This document shows, in pieces, positions 9,235-20,239 of a stretch of DNA of 64,000 nt. Every line of letters starts with the position of its first letter. Positions within the stretch are counted from its first letter, which is position 1. Under the pieces are notes generated by a model. That model was not told the DNA's origin. It did not search any database and saw only the letters and a program-made list of their open reading frames with translations. Origin of the DNA: Panicum virgatum (Eukaryota; Streptophyta; Magnoliopsida; Poales; Poaceae); the NCBI RefSeq assembly GCF_016808335.1, contig NC_053146.1, positions 4,751,015-4,815,014 on the forward strand. Reading direction: 5' to 3'. Position numbers and translations under genes: made by a program.

Positions 9235-9367
9235 TGGTATCTAGCCTTCTCTTCCCTCTCCCTCCCTACCTCTAGCCGCTGCCACCGGCCCCACCCGCCA
9301 CCGCCGCCACTCTCCTCCTTCCCTCCCCTCTCCTCTGCACTCGGCGGCCCCTCCTCCTCTGTCCCGC

Positions 9368-12240
9368 ATGCCTGGCCCGCCGCCCCCTGGGCACCCGCCG
9401 CCGCCGCCCTCACCGCCGTGGTGCCTCTCCCCGACCCCCCACCCGCTGCCGGCCCTGGAGGCGCCAGATCCGCCCGCCCTGGGCGCGGATCCGGGCGCGG
9501 GCCTGGTGAGCGCCGCCGCCGCCGATCCCGCTGCCCTGGGCGCGAATCCGGCTGCCCTAGGTGCCGGGGGCGCGGGCACGGGAGCATCAGCCGCCGCCGC
9601 CGCCACAGCCACGGGCGCGGGCGCGGTGGGCGCGGCCTTCGCCCCTCCTCCTCCCTGGCGCGGGCTGGGTATGCACCCCATGGACGCGCCGTTCGCCGCC
9701 GCCGCCTTCCGCGGGACGCCGCCCCCCCGTCACCGGAGCTGCTTCGGCCGACGTTGCTCTCGTCGCAGCCCTCCTCACCGCAAAGTCTGAGGCTGCGGCA
9801 GCTCAGGAGCGGGTCCGCGCGGCTGCCATCGCCTGGGAGTGCGAGCGCTCCGCGGCCGACGCCCTTGCTCGCCGGGTCGCCGAAGCGGAGCACTACATTC
9901 TCCTCTCATCCGGCCAGCAGCTCATCGCCCCCTTCGCTGAGCACGCCGCCTCTTGTTCCCACTAGGCTCCGCCCTCGGGTTCTCGACCCCGGCTCGACCC
10001 GACCGACCCCATGGTCGCCCAGCTTCACCTGCAGGCCGCCGGTGTCCAGAACATCAAGGCCCTGGTGTAAGGATCACCGGAGTGTCTGACCCTAGAGGGG
10101 GAGGGGGTGAATAGGGTCGCTAATCGCTTTCTATCCTAGGGCTCAATCTATTTGCATGAGATAAACCTAATACGTCCTACACATGCTAGTTATGACTAAG
10201 GTTTATCTATGCTACTCTCTACTTACCCCAAAAAGACTTGCAACCTATAGCCAATCCTAATCAAACTAACTAGGAAAGTAAAGGCACGCAAGATAGAGTA
10301 AATGCGGAAACGTAATACGGTAAGTAAAGAGGTAAGGGAGAGAATATGCAAACTCCCATGAAGACACCAAGACACACGATTTAACGTGGTTCAGTTAGGA
10401 CACCAAGTCCCTCCCTACGTCCACGGCCACTTGTCCAACACGAACAAGTGTGATGCCAAGTTTCTTCGCTTGATCACCGTCTTGTGTTCGCCACCAAGGC
10501 TCCCGACAAGCAAAGGCTAAGTGACCCCAAGTCACCAAGACAAGGCCACCGCCACCGTCTCTCTCGAAGCATCACCAACGGCACTGTCTTCACTATTGGA
10601 GCTTCTCACCAAGAGGGGTCTCCTTCCCCGCACAAAGTGTCGTTGCCGCTCCACACCAAGTCGGAGGGTCACACGACGAGTACACAAGATGCTTGCCTTA
10701 GCAAGACTTCTCTCAAGGGAGCTCTCGCAAGAACTAATCCCTATTACAAGCACTAAGCACTCTCACAAGTGTGCTTTAAGCCTATATGATGTACAATGAA
10801 GCTCTATGGTGGTCGGAGGTGTTCTTCAACTCTTTTATACTTTCATAGTCTCCAGCAACCTCAAAAGACTCGGCCTTGGGGGTATATATAGGCAGCACAA
10901 GCAAATATAGCCGTTGGAGAAAAGCTTCCAGAAAAACACTTAACGCCGGTTAATCCGACGTACCTCCAAAAGCCATCGTCGGTTCAACCGGTGATACTAA
11001 ACTGCCTGCCTCAAAACTAGCCGTTATGTGTACGGGCAATCAACCAATGCTACGTCGGTTTAACCGGTGAGTGTAGTTGTTCTGAAAACAACTCTCTGGA
11101 CAACTGCACCGACGTTCACCAATATCCTATCGCCGGTTCATCCGGTGTATAGACTTTGCCTCAGCTTCTGGGTCCAATGCACCGACGTATTCAACTTCCC
11201 TAGCGTCGGTTCAACCGGTGAAACCAGAATTCCTGGTGTGCTCCAAGTCAATGCACCGACGTATGTAATTTTCTCAGCGTCGGTTTAACCGGTGATACCA
11301 AAGTATCTCTGTCTTGATTTCATTGACTTGGATTTCTTCACGGTCTCTTCAATTCTTGGTCCTTGGGACCGAAGAGGTTTCAGGGCGCTGCCCTGAGACC
11401 CGCGAGGGGCGGAACCACCGTAGGGGCGGCCCTTCGGGCCTAGCTATGCCTATCTTCTCTTTGTCATCACTTGAACCTAAAAGCCTGAGAATGGTCATCT
11501 TAACAATCATATTAGTCCAAGTGTTGTGTTGTCTATATCAATCACCAAAACATTATATTGAAATATGGCATGAGAGGCCATTTTCGCTATACCTGGTCTC
11601 CGTCCTCCCCGACCCTACGTCCTCCTCCTACAAGCGCTGGCGGGACCAGGCCCTCCTCGCCCTCCGCCGCTATGCCCTCGACGAGCACATACTCCTCGAC
11701 ACACCAGTCGGGGCGCGGGACGTGGTGTGGCTGTGCCTCGACAGCGTCGCCCTGTCCTGGATCTTTGGGACCATCTCCCTAGATCTATAGGACATCGTCA
11801 GGACTCACGGCGGCACCGCGTGACAGGCCTGGCTGGCGCTCGAGGGGCAGTTCCTCGGCAACGCCGAGTTCTGCTCTCTCCAGCTCGACGCCACCTTCCG
11901 CACCTTCGAGCCGGGGGCCCTCTCCGTTGGTGAGTTCTGCAGGAGAATGAAGGGCATGGCCGATGCTCTTCATGACCTCGGGTGCTCAGTGTCCGACCGG
12001 GTCTTGGTGCTCAACGTCCTGCGGGATCTCAGCTCCACCTACGACCACCTGCGGACATGGATCACCCGCCAGAGGCTCTTCCCCTCCTTCCTGCAGGTCC
12101 GGGACAACCTTATTCTCGAGGAGATCACCAGGGGTCCCGCGATCGGCTCGTCATCGTCCTCCTCCACCGTGCTTGTGGTTGCTCCACCGGCCTCCTCCGC
12201 CTCGCCAGCCACCTCCCTCCTTGGTGCTCCTCTCACCGGG
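9368..12240 (+). pseudogene. copia gag, disrupted
   Basis: A Pro/Ala-rich N-terminal part (from the Met at 9368) shifts frame near 9750 into an Ala/Glu-rich segment and stops at 9963. Gag proper then runs to 10060, is cut by the nested unit (10066-11591), and resumes with the UBN2-type gag core (RRYALDEHILLDTPVGARD, EFCRRMKGMADALHDLG, LRDLSSTYDHLRTWI). It ends in a Ser/Ala and Gly-rich tail. In-frame stops at 11788 (TAG) and 11821 (TGA) break the core. It would have formed the virus-like particle shell. Confidence 0.8.
10066..11591. mobile_element. non-autonomous TG...TA unit (1526 bp) nested in copia gag
   Basis: It starts TGTAAGGATCACC and ends TTTTCGCTATA (an altered CA end). A perfect CCTGG duplication lies at 10061-10065 and 11592-11596, and the gag reading frame continues across the two flanks. 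It has no coding capacity. The middle contains four roughly 75-bp repeats, each with an ACCGACG and a GTCGGTTTAACCGGTG-like dyad (near 11054, 11132, 11203, 11278). The start GAGGGGGAGGGGGTGAATAGG, the AGCCGTTGGAG stretch and the ATCAATCACCAAAAC end are shared with 40645-42406. Length, ends and duplication suit a solo LTR or LARD-like non-autonomous element. Confidence 0.75.
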
Positions 12241-12599
12241 CAGACCGGGGGTCGGGGGGGGGGGCATGCTGGACATCGCCGGCGGGGGGACGTGGTGGTG
12301 GTGGTACTGTTGGCCCTGCTTCTAGTGCTGCTAGTACCGGTGGTGGCTCTGGTAGAGGCCCAGCTCCCGCTCCTGCCCTTGCCTCTGGAGGTACGCCCTG
12401 ACCATCCTTCAGCAACCCATGGTCAGGGCGCATCTCGATGTGGCCGTTCCAGGGTCGGGAGGGCTCTCGCCTACAGCAGCCGACGGCCATGTTCTCCGGT
12501 GCTGCTCCCCTATTCATGCCGTCCTGGATTCCACCCGCTCAGCCTAGCCAGCCATCCACCTGGCCTAAAGGGTGGGACCAGGCCGCACTGGCGCAGTCA

Positions 12600-15500
12600 T
12601 TCAGCACCATGGGGCTGACACCGCCGGTCAGCAGCGAGTGGATCGCCGACTCGGGTGCCTCCTTCCACACCACCCCAGATGCCGGTATCCTCTCTTCTGT
12701 CCGACCCCCACGTCCCTCTTGTCCTTCTTCCATCATGGTTGGCGATGAGTCCTATCTTTCTATCACCGCCGTGGGTTCTGCTACTGGTTCTTTCCACCTT
12801 CCTAATGTTCTTGTTGCTCCTCAGATGATTCATAATATTCTTTCCATTCGCCAGTTTACTGCTGACAATTCTTGTTCCATCAAATTTGACTCCTCTGGTC
12901 TTACTGTGAAGGATTCGGCTTCTCGGCGTCCGCTCCTCCGATGTGACAGCTCGGGGCCTCTTTACACCCTTCGTCTTCCTGCTTCCGCTGCTTCGCCTTC
13001 AATTTCCTCTTTGCATGCTGCCTTTGTCATGACGCCGTCTTCCACCACCTGGCACCGCCGGCTTGGTCACCCCGACCATGATATTTTGGCTAGGCTTAGT
13101 CGTAGTACTGATGTTTCTTGTACTAGGGCTCCTGCTGAGCACATTTGTCATGCGTGCCAGCTTGGTCATCATGTTAGATTTCCTTTTTCTTCTTCTTCTT
13201 CTTCTTCGCATGCGACACATGCTTTTGATCTTGTTCACTGTGACCTGTGGACTTCTCCTGTACCCAGCATTTCTGGTTATAAATACTATCTGGTGGTGGT
13301 TGATGATTTCTCTCATTACTCTTGGACTTTTCTTTTGCACGCCAAGTCTGAGACCTTTCCCACCCTCCTCCACTTCTTTGCCTAGGTGTCAACTCAGTTC
13401 GGCCTCACCAATAAGGCCGTCCAGTGTGACAACGGGCGTGAGTTCGACAACTCCACCTCCCGTTCTTTCTTCCTCTCTCGGGGTGTTCAGCTGCGCATGT
13501 CTTGTCTATATACCTCTCCTCAGAATGGCAAGGCTGAGCGGATGATTCCCACGACGAATGACGTCATGCACACCCTTCTAATCCAGGCATCTCTGCCTCC
13601 CCGCTTCTGGGCTGAGAGTCTCCACACTGCCACCTACTTGCTCAACCGCCTTCCATCCACAGCTTCTCCTGCTCCCACTCCTCACCACGCTCTTTTCGGT
13701 ACCCCTCCCAGCTATGACCACCTTCGTGTCTTCGGATGTGCATGTTGTCCTAACATCTCCGCCACTGTTCCTCACAAGTTGGCACCCTGCTCGACTCGTT
13801 ATGTGTTTCTTGGTTACTCCCCTGATCACAAGGGGTACCGATGCTTTGACCTCTCCTCTCGCCGGGTCCTTATCTCCCGACACGTTGTGTTTGACGAGTC
13901 GGATTTTCCCTACTCCACCTCCTCTACACCTTCACCTGATCCCGAGTTGGAGTCTTTGTTTTTGTCTGACCCAGTGGTTCAGCCACCGTTGTCTGTCTGT
14001 CCTTTTCCTACAGGTCTTCCCAGTACACCGGCACCATCTCCGGTGATACCTGCTGTGCCTCGCGAGGCCCCGATACCTTCTGTCGCGCCACGCGTGGCCC
14101 CGGTGTCTCCTGTCGCGCCACGCGCAACCCCGGTGTCTGCTACTGCACCACGCGCGGCCCTGGTGTCTCCTCCTGCACCTGCATGCTACGCTCAGCCGGT
14201 GTAGGTGTACCAACATCGTTCGGTGCCGGCATCGGCGCCGCCTCCGGCTCCGGAGGCTCCAGCGTCGCCGCCGCCTCCTCCACCGGTGCCGTCGCCGCCG
14301 CCACCTCCACCGTCTCGCTCTTGTGTGAAGCCGGAGGTGTACCACCCGCCCGTCATCCATCAGGACCCTGGTCATATTCATCCCATGGTGACTCGGCGGA
14401 TGGCTTCTCAGTCCACGACTCTCCCCGCCACTTAGGAGAGCCGCAGATCTCTCCGGTACCCTCCTCTGTCCGCGACGCCCTGGCGGATCCTCACTGGCGT
14501 CGCGCGATGGAAGAGGAGTACGCCGCTCTGCTTGCCAACTAGACGTAGGACCTCGTGCCGCGTCCGTCTGGTTACAATGTGGTCATTGGCAAGTGGATCT
14601 GGACGCATAAGCGTTGGGCTGATGGCACACTGGATCGCTACAAGGCTCGCTGGGTTCTCCGAGGTTTCACCCAGTGGCCTGGTGTGGACTATGATGAGAC
14701 CTTCAGTCCAGTGGTGAAGCCTGCTACAGTGCACACGGTCCTCTCACTCGCTCTCTCTCGCTCTTGGCCTGTGCACCAGCTGGATGTGAAGAATGCATTT
14801 CTTCATGGCACTCTATCAGAGACAGTCTATTGTTCTCAGCCAGCGGGATTTGTGGACTCCAGTCTTCCGGACATGGTCTGCCGGCTCAACAAGTCTCTCT
14901 ATGGTCTGAAGTAGGCTCCTCAGGCTTGGTATTCTCAGTTCGCTATGTTCTTGCTAACATTGGAGTTCACCGAGGCCAAATCTGACACTTCTCTGTTCAT
15001 CTACCACCGTGGGGGTGAGACAGCCTACCTGCTGCTCTATGTCGATGACATTGTGCTCACAGCCTCCAGTCAACAGCTGCTTCAGCGCATCATCTCCTCT
15101 CTCCAGTCGGAGTTTGCAATGAAGAATCTTGGTCAGCTCCATCACTTCTTGGGTGTTACTGTTGAGCCTCGCCCGTCTAGCCTTCTCCTTCACCAGCGGC
15201 AGTATGCACTTGATATTCTGGAGCGGACTGGGATGACTGATAGCAAGCCATGCTCCACTCTTATCGACACTCAGGTGAAGCTGTCTGCTGCTCTGGATGA
15301 TCCCGTGGCTGATCCTACTACCTACCAGAGTCTTGCTGGAGCCTTGCAGTACCTCACTTTCACCAGGCCGGATCTCACATATGTCGTTTAGCAGATCTGT
15401 CTTCATATGCATGATCCCCGGGAGTCACATCTTGCTGCGCTGAAGCGTCTCCTTCGCTTTGTCCGTGGCACTATTGACCTCGGCCTGGTTCTTCACCGCT

Positions 15501-15942
15501 CCCCCTCTACTGAGCTGGTTGTCTACACCGACACTGACTGGGTTGGCTATCTGGACACTCGCCGCTCCACTTCCGGCTATGCCATCTTCCTGAGTGGCAA
15601 CCTTCTCTCCTGGTCATCCAAGCGGCAGCCAGTTGTCTTCCGCTCCAGTGCCGAGGCGGAGTACCATGCTGTCGCTAACGGCGTGGCGGAGGCGTCCTGA
15701 CTTCGACAGCTCTTGCCGGAGCCCCATAGCCCGCTCGCCTAAAGCATGCTCGTCTACTGCGACAACGTCAGCGCCGTGTACCTCTCCATTCGACTTGCCC
15801 TTCATTCGCGACCGGGTCTCTATCGGCGATGTTTGGGTCCTCCATATCCCGACCACCTCCCAATTTGCCGACATCTTCACCAAGGGTCTCCCCTCCTCGA
15901 CTTTCTCGGAGTTTTGCTCTAGCCTCAATGTAGCAGGTGGCT
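12600..15942 (+). pseudogene. copia pol: protease, integrase, reverse transcriptase, RNase H
   Basis: The protease has the active-site motif DSGAS (about 12648). GAG-pre-integrase and the integrase zinc site follow (WHRRLGHPDHD..CHACQLGHH, about 13050-13170), then the integrase core (DLVHCDLW, DNGREFDN, SPQNGKAER). Reverse transcriptase runs from about 14500 with the catalytic LLYVDDIV at about 15040; RNase H has YTDTDW and SSAEAEYHA (15520-15680). Stops at 13383, 14202, 14540, 14546, 14912, 15389 and 15698 plus frameshifts near 14170-14440 make it inactive. A Pro-rich linker lies at 14205-14330 between integrase and RT. Confidence 0.9.
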
Positions 15943-16042
15943 AGTTGTGGCTGCGGGAGAGTGTTGTCCCTGTGTGTGCTTTCTTTGTTCTCCAGTCTTG
16001 AACTCTGCTGCGCTGGTAGTTCAGACTGCGGGGGAGGGGGGT

Positions 16043-16144
16043 GTTGGTGTGTATAGTTTAGGCCCTTCTAGAGGCCCTGTAAAGGCTACTATATTACCCA
16101 CCCTCTAGGGTTTGGAGGAATATAAGGAAATTAATTCCCAAACA
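16043..16144 (+). repeat. Copia 3' LTR
   Basis: Preceded by the polypurine tract GCGGGGGAGGGGGG and starting TGTTGGTGTGTATAG. It ends CCCAAACA and is followed by the AATGG target duplication. Confidence 0.9.
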
Positions 16145-16158
16145 AATGGACCTGAAGT

Positions 16159-17377
16159 TGTCAGGTATCATAATTAGGGGCACCCAAATCCAGGGACTAA
16201 AAACACCCTGAAAAACACAAAACGCAATCAGGCAATCGGGCCCATAGTGCCCGAATCCTTTTCAGGTCCCCAAAGAGGCCCAATCCTCGCCCGGCCCACT
16301 GCCCAGCTCTACGGTACGGGCCATTCGGGCCCCCCTCGAACCTGCAGAGCAATCTCCGCTTCGCTCGAGGCCTCCCCGCCGAGACCCTCGACAACGCGTC
16401 ACACCTCCGCCTCGCTCGAGGCTACCCCCCGGCAGACGGAGTTAGCCATCTGCCTGCTCACCAGCCCGCCTAACAGAAGCAATAAATGCCAACCACTCCA
16501 CCGCGGAGTGGGGAGTCAGGCGGCGTCAGGCCACCATGCCGCGCAGCGGCTGTGACCGGAGTCCCGTCCGCCAACTCCGGTCACTGTTCTGCCATCCACG
16601 GCACTGTTGCGACACTGTGGGAACCCGCGACACCCTGTGCAGACGTGCCCGGCACTGCTCCTACCACTGCGCTGCCTACTCCTCGTACTTTCTCTGCTGC
16701 GGAACCCTCGACCGGCATGGGCGCGACCCTCGAACGCAGCCCGGGCCTTGACCGAAGCGAGACCCCCGCCTGTCGAACCCTCGACGCTCTGCCACGATAA
16801 CATGGAGGACGGTACCCTCAACAGGGAACGTCACGACGCCCACAGGAGCCATCAGGACGCCGGCGCGATCTCCGCAAAGACCAGTTAGCCACCCAGGACA
16901 ACTGCCACACCCGGCGCCATACCCCACAGTATACTTTCCACAGTGCTCGACCACTGCACCCCCGCGATTCGGGGAGAAGACGACGACTTCTGTGATCTCT
17001 CCGTACATGTACTCCGCCCCTCCTTGTGTCTATAAAAGGAGGAGGCGGGCTCCTTCCCAAGCGATCTGAACTCATCTCGCATACAACTCGCTCGCACACA
17101 TGCTCCCCGGAGCACGATATTGGCACTTGCCTCAATCACTTAGCAGAGACTTGGGAGGTTCCCTCCCTCTCTCGCCTCGCTTGTACCCCCTACTACAGGC
17201 ACTCTGGTGCAAGATAGTATAGTGCATTCGCACACCTTTGCTGGACATACGGCCCCACGGCCGGAACCAGGATAAACCCCGTGCGTTACTGTATTACCTT
17301 TTGCATCAACCATCTAGGATTGGGACATGCAACATCTTTACTAGTTAGTGCCAGGCCCCCGGGTCAGGACGCCGATA
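16159..17377 (+). repeat. Tat-type Gypsy 5' LTR (1219 bp)
   Basis: Starts TGTCAGG and ends GACGCCGATA (CA changed to TA). The PBS TTGGCGTGCCAGGTAGGGG follows. The final 93 bases match 32721-32813. Confidence 0.85.
17031..17039 (+). promoter_or_regulatory. LTR TATA box
   Basis: TATAAAAGG about 345 bases before the end of the 5' LTR, the expected place for the retrotransposon promoter. Confidence 0.6.
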
Positions 17378-17441
17378 GTTGGCGTGCCAGGTAGGGGTAG
17401 CGCTGCGTGACTTTTGTCATCGTTCCCTCTTGTTTCCTAGA

Positions 17442-18203
17442 TGGCAGACGGGCCACGCCCACGCCCGACGGGCACGGTGCTTTGGTTCGGGAGTCTCGAC
17501 TTCGTGGCTACCGGCAACGGCCATGACATGGACCTTCTCCCGCCCGAAGCCAACCCCGACACCACCATCCCGGCGCAGGAGGCGCTCGGGCCGGCGCACG
17601 CGGCAAGCGCGCATGGAGCGGCGCAGAGCGGCACGCCTCAGCTCCCCCACGCGGGTCGAGGCTGACGTGTCGCAACCTGGCGCCGTGGCGGAGGACGTCA
17701 CTGCTTCACCACCACCAACCGCAGCGACGGTGCCCCTCGAGGAGGGAGCGGCTGAGCCGCCGCCCCTTCCCTCCGGGATGCACACCCCCGCTGCGACCCA
17801 CGCTTCTCCCGTTAGCACCAACGTGAGTGCGCACGAGGATCTGCCGGGTCATCGCTTCATCTCGATCTGCAACCTCGTCGCGCAGCAAGCTGACGGCTCG
17901 TACCCTGACTCCGCAGATGAGGGATACGTCTTCGTGCACGAATGCGTCGCCCCAGACTTCTCCGGGATCTGCGATAGCGAAGCACTCCTGTCGTTTCAAG
18001 CCGCGGCGGATTACTGCTTCTCCTGCTCCGATGACTCCAGCGAGGAGGATTACGACCTCACTCGGGAGTTATTCATGGTCGGGCTGGCGGGACAAGGCGA
18101 CGACGCGGCGAATGACACGGCGGACCCACCGACGAACTCACCAGTTGAGCCACCGGCGAATCTCGCTGCACCCAGAGCAGCCACTCCGACGAACCAAGCC
18201 TAG
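17442..18203 (+). pseudogene. Tat-type gag N-terminal fragment
   Basis: The frame starts MADGPRPRPTGTVLWFGSLD at 17442 and shifts near 17640 into a frame that continues to 18203. The second part contains EDLPGHRFISICNLVAQQAD and DEGYVFVHECVAPDFSGI, then an acidic CSDDSSEEDYD tract. I know this segment as the poorly characterised N-terminal gag-leader protein of Tat-type grass elements. The nucleocapsid zinc knuckle and everything downstream are absent. Confidence 0.55.
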
Positions 18204-18210
18204 AACTGAC

Positions 18211-18905
18211 GCTTGGAATATTCAGCAGCTACGTCGCTTCTATCCTTAAAATTCCAAGCTCTTTTGTACATATTTGTACTTGTATTTCAAGTTTTCCGAA
18301 GTAATAAAGAGTATGTGTTACTTATTTGTTTTTTGGGAATCTTTCGAACCCTCGGGGGTTCTAACGCGCACGAACACTAAGGTAGACTCGGCTTTACCCT
18401 CGACAAAGCCAAGCCTCCCTCGGGGGCTACTACGGGGGAAACCCCCGAACGTTCCCAAAAATGCCATCGTTTTTCGAAAAATTTTCGTATCTAAGATTCT
18501 CGTACTCTTAGAAAAATGGATGCAAGGCGTAAGCCACTACGGTACGGGGCCGGCCGAGTCGCGGGACCGCCTACGCCTCCGGGATATGGCATCCCCACTC
18601 ACCACCCTATGCCTAAGTCGCTTATGAATGCGAAATTCCTCGCAGAAGTTTACCTAAGTCGTATACGAGAACACGAAAATGTAGTAAAGAAAACGGTGTG
18701 CACGAATGCACAAGACCTCGAGCGGCCACACTGTCAGTTTACATTAATCTATTTTCTTGGATAGAAGCATGTTAAGGTAAATTGCTAATCCGATTACATG
18801 GGCTCCACGGCCCAAGACTTCCTACAGGTTTCCTTCTCCGTCGCATGCACCCTCGGCGGCCTCATCTTCAGCGTCGGAAAGAAGCACAACGACGACGCGC
18901 CAAAT
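18211..18905 (+). repeat. Tat 3' spacer, tandem copy 1
   Basis: Begins GCTTGGAATATTCAGCAGCT and includes the CTTTACCCTCG.CAAAGCCAAG and CCTCGGGGGCTACTA motifs. It ends in the last codons of the antisense ORF. The same order recurs at 18906-19560, so the unit of about 695 bp was duplicated in tandem. Confidence 0.8.
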
Positions 18906-19560
18906 GCTTGGAATATTCAGCAGCTACATCGCTTCTATCCTTAAAATTCCAAACTCCTTTGCACATAGCTTGCACTCGTATTTTGTATTTCCTGGAACAA
19001 TAAAGGAGTACGCTTTACTTTCTTATTTTTTGGGAATCATCTGAACCCTCAGGGGCTCGGATGCGCACGAACACTGAGGTAGGATCGGCTTTACCCTCGG
19101 CAAAGCCAAGCCTCCCTCGGGGGCTACTATGGGGGGAACCCCCGAACGTCCCCAAAAACGCCAACGTTTTTTGAAAAATTTCCGTAACTAAGTTTTTCGT
19201 ATACATAGAAGAAACGGACGCAAGGCGTAAGCAACTACGATACAGGGCCGGCCGAGCCGCGGGACTGCCTACACCTCCGGGATAAGGCATCTCCACTCAC
19301 CACCCTACGTCTAAGTCACTTATGAATGCGAAATTCCTCGCAGAAGTTTATCTAAGTTACATACAAAAACACGGAAATAAAGTAAAGAAAATGAGGGCAC
19401 AAAATCCACAAGGCGTCGAGGCGCCACACTTTTAATTTACATCACTGAGTTTTTCTTGCACAGAAAGATAATTGAAGCAAAATACTAACTTATTTACAGG
19501 GGCTCCATGACCCAAGACGTCTACAGGTCACCTCCTCCTTCATGTGCACCCTCGGCTGCG
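18906..19560 (+). repeat. Tat 3' spacer, tandem copy 2
   Basis: The second copy of the unit at 18211-18905, diverged by scattered substitutions. It runs straight into the antisense ORF at its right end. Confidence 0.8.
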
Positions 19561-20236
19561 TTGTCTTCGGCGTCGGGAAGGAGGTCGCCCTCGAGCAGCT
19601 CGGACAAGGCAGCGGCGAAGCCCTCGACGGTGGCGTCGGCCTGCTCCATAGCAGCCACTGCATCATCCCCCTCGATGCCAGGTGCGACGACATATCCTGT
19701 CGCCACCTGCTCGAGGTTCATGTCGTAGTACGTCGATGCCACTGTGAGGGTCCTCTGAACGCCGAGGCGTAAGGTGCTCCTGAGACGCTCGGCCACCCGA
19801 CCGCCCAGCAATCGCAGGCGACTGGCCACCGAGCTCCCGGACAAGCCTCCCCCCTCGAGTTCTTGGCACGTGGCCACGGCGGTGCCCTCCAGGTCCGTGA
19901 GATCCTTCTGTGCCGATGAATACGCAGCCTGGACGGCTTCCTTCGCCGTGGTCTCGTCCGCCACAGCCTTCTTCAGCTCTGAACAAGAAAACAAAGATAA
20001 GTTTCAGCAAATTAAGAATCAACTTAAGCGAAATCATAGATATTTACCCTCGATGCATTCTTGTGCTTGCGCCAGCTGAGCACGAGCGGCACCGCCTGCT
20101 CCTGGAGCACGGATAAGGAGGCCTCCCTCTCTTTGAGGGTGCTTTCTGCGTCGGGACGGCCACCTCCCACGCCTCGAGGACGACGTCCTTCCCCACGAGG
20201 GTGTCGGTGAGCATGGTGACGGCCGCCTTCTCGCGC
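19521..20236 (-). pseudogene. antisense ORF of the Tat-type element, spliced
   Basis: Exon 1 (about 20236-20048) ends AQLAQAQECIE at a GAGG|GTAAAT donor. A 69-bp intron follows (acceptor TTCTTGTTCAG) and exon 2 (19978-19521) continues ELKKAVADETTAKEAVQAAY. The rest is Ala/Glu/Leu-rich, coiled-coil-like, with the segments GGRVAERLRSTLRLGVQ and an acidic Asp/Glu end. Orientation is opposite to gag, as described for antisense ORFs between pol and the 3' LTR in Tat-lineage elements such as maize Grande. Exon 1 has a frameshift and is cut by the deletion junction near 20240. Function unknown. Confidence 0.6.
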
Positions 20237-20239
20237 TAG

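Larger units (their letters stand above)
9131..16144 (+). mobile_element. Ty1/copia retrotransposon with very short LTRs, decayed
   Basis: The LTRs are only 104 and 102 bp (9131-9234, 16043-16144). Both start TGTTGGTGTGTAT; the 3' copy ends CCCAAACA. A perfect 5-bp duplication AATGG flanks the element (9126-9130, 16145-16149). A tRNA-Met-like PBS (TGGTATCTAGCC) follows the 5' LTR and a purine tract precedes the 3' LTR. Domain order gag, protease, integrase, reverse transcriptase, RNase H is that of copia elements. The LTRs differ at roughly 8 of 102 sites by eye, so this is an old insertion. A 1.5-kb unit is nested in gag. Confidence 0.92.

Noticed and set aside
11054..11294. Possible coding frame 11067-11288
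   Set aside because: Falls in the non-coding dyad-repeat array of the nested unit.
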